In this document: positions 6,325-9,514 of the stretch, in pieces
Numbering within the stretch: the first letter of the stretch is position 1
Layout of the letters: every line of letters starts with the position of its first letter
Assembly: GCA_902774165.1 (NCBI GenBank)
Contig: CACYHJ010000067.1
Coordinates: forward strand, 1-9,514
Length of the DNA stretch: 9,514 bases
DNA from: Oscillospiraceae bacterium
Lineage (GTDB): Bacteria; Bacillota; Clostridia; Oscillospirales; Acutalibacteraceae
Direction: 5' to 3'
Notes under the pieces: model-generated
Seen by the model: only the letters and a program-made list of their open reading frames with translations
Database searches by the model: none
What the model was told of the DNA's origin: nothing
Program-made: the position numbers and the translations under genes

Positions 6325-7864
6325 CGCCGTGCGTCAGGACGGGAAGCTGCCTGAAGTCAGTCAGACCCGCGAAGCCCGGAAAAGCCGGACTCCCATGAGC
6401 GTTTCCACCCGGCTGTTTTTGTGGATCATGATGCTGATGTCCCTGTTTGTGACGGTCATTATCGTGGTGGATACGTTCCTGATCAACTATCTGTATATCT
6501 TTTCCACCGTCTGGGACCAGTGGTCCATCGACAGTGATTTTGACGAGATGTTTGCCGGCGAGGAGTCGGATTACCTTGACAAGCTCTCGGAGATGGAGAA
6601 GGAATACCGCACCTTTATCGAGCTGTATGATCCTGCCGGCGTGCTGGTGTATACCTCCGACGCGGAGCCGCCCGTCTTCGGCGCGTCGACGGACCAGTCG
6701 CTGGTGCGCAGCTACGGAAAAGAAGACGAGAACTCCGTCCACTTTGAGCTGAAGGGGCTCGAGCGGGTCTTTGAGCTGCTGACGGATCCGAACTCCGATA
6801 TCGGCCTGCGGTATTTCGTGCACACGATCGAGCTGAACAACGGCTATACTGCGAAAACCTTCAAGATGATCACCCCGGTCAAGGAGGGCGCCGAGCTCGC
6901 CTTCTACATCGTGATCGCCACGTCGGTAGCGCTGATCTTTGTTGCGATCGTCGTGGTGCGGCTGTTTGCGGGGCGTTTTACAAAGCCGCTGAAAAAAATC
7001 AGCAGTATCACGCAGAACATGGCGACCCTCGATTTTTCGAAGCGCTGTCCGCCCGCCAACACGCGGGAGATCGACTCTCTTTCCGAGAGTATCAACACCC
7101 TCAGCGAATCCCTCAGCGGCGCCATTGAAGAACTGAAGGAGAAAAACCGCCAGCTGCAGGAGGATTTTGAAAAGGAGAAACAGCTGGAAGAGATCCGGAA
7201 TAATTTCATCACCGGCGTATCCCATGAGCTGAAAACGCCCATCGCCATCATCCGCGGCTATGCGGAGGGACTTACGTTCCTTGCGGATACCGACCCGGCG
7301 GCGGCGAAACAATACAGCGAGACCATTGTCAGCGAGACCGAGCGCATGAACGACCTTGTGATGCGCCTGCTGGAGATTCTGAAATACCAGTCCGGCGATT
7401 ATCAGGTGAAGGAGGAAAACTTTGATCTTGCCGAAATCGTGCAGGATTGGTTTTCCCGCAACGAGGATCTGCTGGCGAGCAAGAACATCTCCTATGTCAA
7501 CCGGATCCCCGCAGGCCTCACCGGCAAGGGCGATTCCCTGCTGATATCCTCTGTGGTGAACAACTACCTGTCCAACGGCGTGTCTCATATCGACGGGGAA
7601 CGGGTGCTGCGCGCCGACGCGGAGGACAGGGGAGACGCTTACCGGATCCATCTGTTCAACACCGGCAAGCCCATCGCGCAGAAGGATATCGAGCTGATCT
7701 GGAACAGCTTCTACCGGGCGGACAAATCCCTGTCCCGCGCGGAGGGCCGCTTCGGGCTGGGCCTTACCATCGTCGCCTCGATCCAGAACCTGCACGGCAT
7801 GCAGTACGGCGTGGAGAACAAACCGGACGGCGTGAGCTTCTGGTTTGACGTGAAGAAATGCTGA
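6317..7864 (+). CDS. Sensor histidine kinase of the two-component pair
   Basis: This 515-residue membrane kinase senses an unknown signal and phosphorylates the adjacent regulator. It has a basic 30-residue cytoplasmic N-terminus, TM1 at about 33-61, an acidic extracytoplasmic domain (about 62-193, possibly PAS/Cache-like around EYRTFIELYDPAGVLVYTSD), TM2 at about 195-217, HAMP (218-270), a coiled-coil linker (270-297) and the H-box FITGVSHELKTPIAIIRGYA with phosphoacceptor His303. The ATP-binding domain has an N-box NNYLSNGVSH (415-424), a variant G1 box FNTGKPI (447-453) with Asn in place of the usual Asp, the F-box WNSFYRADKSLSR and the G2 box GRFGLGLTIV (477-486). The ATG at 6317 overlaps the regulator stop and has only a weak ribosome binding site; a downstream Met27 is an alternative. 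VanS-like sensors are the nearest type I recognise; no resistance genes are adjacent. Confidence 0.94.
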   Translation: MSNAVRQDGKLPEVSQTREARKSRTPMSVSTRLFLWIMMLMSLFVTVIIVVDTFLINYLYIFSTVWDQWSIDSDFDEMFAGEESDYLDKLSEMEKEYRTFIELYDPAGVLVYTSDAEPPVFGASTDQSLVRSYGKEDENSVHFELKGLERVFELLTDPNSDIGLRYFVHTIELNNGYTAKTFKMITPVKEGAELAFYIVIATSVALIFVAIVVVRLFAGRFTKPLKKISSITQNMATLDFSKRCPPANTREIDSLSESINTLSESLSGAIEELKEKNRQLQEDFEKEKQLEEIRNNFITGVSHELKTPIAIIRGYAEGLTFLADTDPAAAKQYSETIVSETERMNDLVMRLLEILKYQSGDYQVKEENFDLAEIVQDWFSRNEDLLASKNISYVNRIPAGLTGKGDSLLISSVVNNYLSNGVSHIDGERVLRADAEDRGDAYRIHLFNTGKPIAQKDIELIWNSFYRADKSLSRAEGRFGLGLTIVASIQNLHGMQYGVENKPDGVSFWFDVKKC

Positions 7865-7884
7865 TCAATTTTTAGGAGTGATTT

Positions 7885-9090
7885 ATGATGAAAAGAACGT
7901 TCAGAACCCTGTTGTCGCTGATCCTTTGCCTGACGATCGCCGCGTGCGCGATTCCGTTCGCCTTTGCGCAGGACGGGCTCACGACGGCGCCGCTGCGTTT
8001 CGGCGAGGACGGAAAATTCAAGATCATGCAGGTGACAGACACCCATCTGAACGATAATAACGTGGAAGATACGGTTCGTCTGCTCGGCCTTGCCTGCGAC
8101 GCGGAACAGCCGGATCTCGCCGTTCTGACCGGGGATCTTGCGATGCAGGCGACTCTTGAGCATACCGCCGAGCTTGCCGACGCGCTGATGCAGGTGTTCG
8201 ACAGCAGAGATATCCCCGTGGCGGTGACCTTCGGCAACCACGATTCCGAAAACGGCGCTTACACGCGAGAGGAAGTCATGGCGCTGTACAACGCCTATGA
8301 CTGCTCGATCTCCATCGACGACGGCGACGCGCTGACCGGCTGCGGGACCTATCTGATCCCGATCAATTCGTCGGAGGGCGATGAGCTGAAGTTCAATCTC
8401 TGGATCTTCGATTCCGGCGATTACGACGGCGAGGGCCATTACGCCAACGTGGCGGAGGACCAGGTAGAGTGGTACCGCGAAACCTCTGAGGCGATCGAGG
8501 CGCGCAGCGGCAAAAAGATTTATTCTATCGTCTTCCAGCATATTATCGTGCCCCAGATCTACGACGCGCTGGAGAAAACGAGCGTCAGAGGCGCGTATTC
8601 CTACCCGAATCTGTATGACAAGAGCTCCTATTACCGCTTCTCGAAAGAATACACCAATTACGGGATGCTGCACGAATATCCCTGTCCCGGTTATTACGAT
8701 CACGGCCAGTTCGACGCCATGAAAGAGCGCGGAGACGTTCTCGCCCTCTTTACCGGCCACGACCACACCAACGCGTTCGGCGTGAAATATCAGGGGATCG
8801 ATCTGTGCACCTCGCCTTCCTCCCGCTACAACGGCGGGTCGTTCTCCACTCAGTACGGCTACCGGATCATCGAGCTGGACGAGAACGCGCCGGATCAGTA
8901 TGACACGCGCGTCGTGCGCTGGTACGATTTCGGCAATATGCAAGAGGTCAAAGCCCTTGCGGATGAAAGAGAAGAGAAAAGCCTGCTCGCCGAGCTGCGC
9001 TTCGTCGGCTTCTTCCAGAAGTTCTTCACGAATCTGAGCGTGTTCGTCGTCGAGCTCTTCACCGGCAGGACCGTGCGGTATCCGGACTGA
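7885..9090 (+). CDS. Exported calcineurin-like metallophosphoesterase
   Basis: This 401-residue protein carries all dimetal phosphoesterase motifs: TDTH (Asp52, His54), TGD (Asp84), GNHD (Asn118, His119), FQH (His219) and GHDH (His292, His294). The arrangement resembles the Dcr2/purple-acid-phosphatase-like group. It should hydrolyse phosphoesters outside the membrane; the substrate is unknown. The N-terminus is a signal peptide (MMKRTFRTLLSLILCL), with either signal peptidase I cleavage after AFA (28) or a lipobox-like IAAC with Cys21. AGGAG lies six bases before ATG 7885. The gene begins 20 bases after the kinase stop, so it is probably the third gene of the operon. After the catalytic domain, residues 367-392 form a Phe/Leu-rich amphipathic tail (LRFVGFFQKFFTNLSVFVVE), ending in the polar TGRTVRYPD. 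The tail is not part of the phosphoesterase fold and may mediate membrane or partner binding. Confidence 0.92.
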   Translation: MMKRTFRTLLSLILCLTIAACAIPFAFAQDGLTTAPLRFGEDGKFKIMQVTDTHLNDNNVEDTVRLLGLACDAEQPDLAVLTGDLAMQATLEHTAELADALMQVFDSRDIPVAVTFGNHDSENGAYTREEVMALYNAYDCSISIDDGDALTGCGTYLIPINSSEGDELKFNLWIFDSGDYDGEGHYANVAEDQVEWYRETSEAIEARSGKKIYSIVFQHIIVPQIYDALEKTSVRGAYSYPNLYDKSSYYRFSKEYTNYGMLHEYPCPGYYDHGQFDAMKERGDVLALFTGHDHTNAFGVKYQGIDLCTSPSSRYNGGSFSTQYGYRIIELDENAPDQYDTRVVRWYDFGNMQEVKALADEREEKSLLAELRFVGFFQKFFTNLSVFVVELFTGRTVRYPD

Positions 9091-9140
9091 CGTGAACCCG
9101 CCCTGAAAATCGGAATAAACAGAAAAACGACCTGAAACAG

Positions 9141-9173
9141 AGCCGCCCCCTGTCTGCCTGACAGGGGGCGGCT
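9141..9173. terminator. Perfect 14-bp hairpin without T tract
   Basis: Arms 9141-9154 and 9160-9173 are perfectly complementary around the loop TGCCT. The hairpin lies between the convergent ends of the phosphoesterase and beta-helix genes, where a terminator is expected. Neither strand shows a proper U tract afterwards (TAAAC on one side, TCTGTTTC on the other), so it may be a weak terminator or an RNA 3'-end stabilising element. Confidence 0.55.
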
Positions 9174-9202
9174 TAAACAACCGATCAGTTTGGGGCAGTC
9201 TT

Positions 9203-9514
9203 TCAAAGTGCGCCGAACAGCGCAAGCATCCGGCTGATCAGAAGCTCGAAGAAGTTCAGCAGTCTTGCGAATGCGCCGTCGTATTCCACTCCGAATTTAA
9301 TACGATCGACGTTTTTCATCATATGGAACGCGGTGCGGTAATTCAGCGCGCCGATCTTCTTGCCCTTGACGACAAGATCGTTGAAGCTGATATTGCGGAT
9401 CTTTGCGTCCCTGAGGCCGCTGACGGTGCACTTTTCACCCGCGGACAGCACCGTCACTCTGTTGAAAACCACGTCCGAAATGCCCTTGCCGGGGGTATCT
9501 TTCTTTTCGTAGTT
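9203..9514 (-). CDS. Parallel beta-helix-like protein, C-terminal fragment cut by window edge
   Basis: An open frame enters from the right edge and ends at TGA 9205-9203, giving 103 visible residues. Two rungs of similar pattern, ISDVVFNRVTVLS (12-24) and IRNISFNDLVVKG (39-51), separated by a SGLRDAK turn, are typical of right-handed parallel beta-helix proteins, such as polysaccharide lyases and GH28-like hydrolases. These are usually exported and act on plant or host polysaccharides; the catalytic part lies outside the window. The GTG at 9472 could act as a start but the frame is open beyond it and it lacks a good ribosome binding site, so I treat the gene as partial. The protein finishes with a hydrophobic amphipathic tail (FARLLNFFELLISRMLALFG, 82-101) with no polar end. 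This resembles the tail of the convergent phosphoesterase and is unusual for a beta-helix C-terminus. Confidence 0.7.
   Translation of the reverse strand, partial: NYEKKDTPGKGISDVVFNRVTVLSAGEKCTVSGLRDAKIRNISFNDLVVKGKKIGALNYRTAFHMMKNVDRIKFGVEYDGAFARLLNFFELLISRMLALFGAL

Noticed and set aside
6269..7795. A 508-codon minus-strand open frame opposite the kinase gene
   Set aside because: The kinase has all expected domains in order. The opposite frame is a composition artefact rich in His, Gln, Val and Leu.
7711..9225. A 504-codon minus-strand open frame opposite the phosphoesterase
   Set aside because: It overlaps three genes and a hairpin, and the phosphoesterase motifs on the plus strand are complete.
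9470..9472. GTG as the true start of the beta-helix-like protein
   Set aside because: The frame is open to the window edge and the residues before the GTG (ending GKGISD) continue the beta-helix pattern, so the gene most likely begins outside the window.

Overview
The window looks like chromosomal DNA of a GC-rich Gram-positive Clostridia-type bacterium, perhaps a gut Oscillospiraceae/Ruminococcaceae-like lineage. This is inferred from the AT-rich TTGAnn-17-TAnnAT promoters with TGn extensions, strong GGAGG ribosome binding sites, OmpR/VanS-like two-component genes and GC-rich hairpin terminators. I see no insertion sequence, phage gene, tRNA, rRNA or CRISPR array.

Layout, left to right. Minus strand: the first 28 codons of an unidentified gene (1-86), preceded by yebC (109-849), which has a clear promoter. 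Plus strand: two tandem small genes of 50 and 44 codons (1048-1361) with their own promoter, two strong ribosome binding sites and a terminator. Minus strand: a 655-residue GH78-like alpha-L-rhamnosidase (1441-3408), divergent from ppa, the family I inorganic pyrophosphatase (3527-4069, plus). After a strong terminator comes rarA, an AAA+ replication-repair ATPase (4149-5417, minus). Divergent from it is a three-gene plus-strand cluster: an OmpR-type response regulator (5638-6324), an overlapping sensor histidine kinase (6317-7864) and an exported calcineurin-like metallophosphoesterase (7885-9090). A perfect 14-bp hairpin lies at 9141-9173. Converging from the right edge is the C-terminal end of a parallel beta-helix-like protein (9203-9514, minus).

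Most genes are ordinary housekeeping or carbohydrate-utilisation genes. The regulator, kinase and phosphoesterase are probably one transcript, so the phosphoesterase may be an output or partner of the signalling pair.

The least explained part is the pair of small genes. Both encode predicted amphipathic, Phe/Leu/Ile-rich helices. Both neighbouring proteins at the right end, the phosphoesterase and the beta-helix protein, also finish in Phe/Leu-rich amphipathic tails that their catalytic or structural folds do not account for. The small proteins look like free-standing versions of such tails. This resemblance is by eye and is a hypothesis only.
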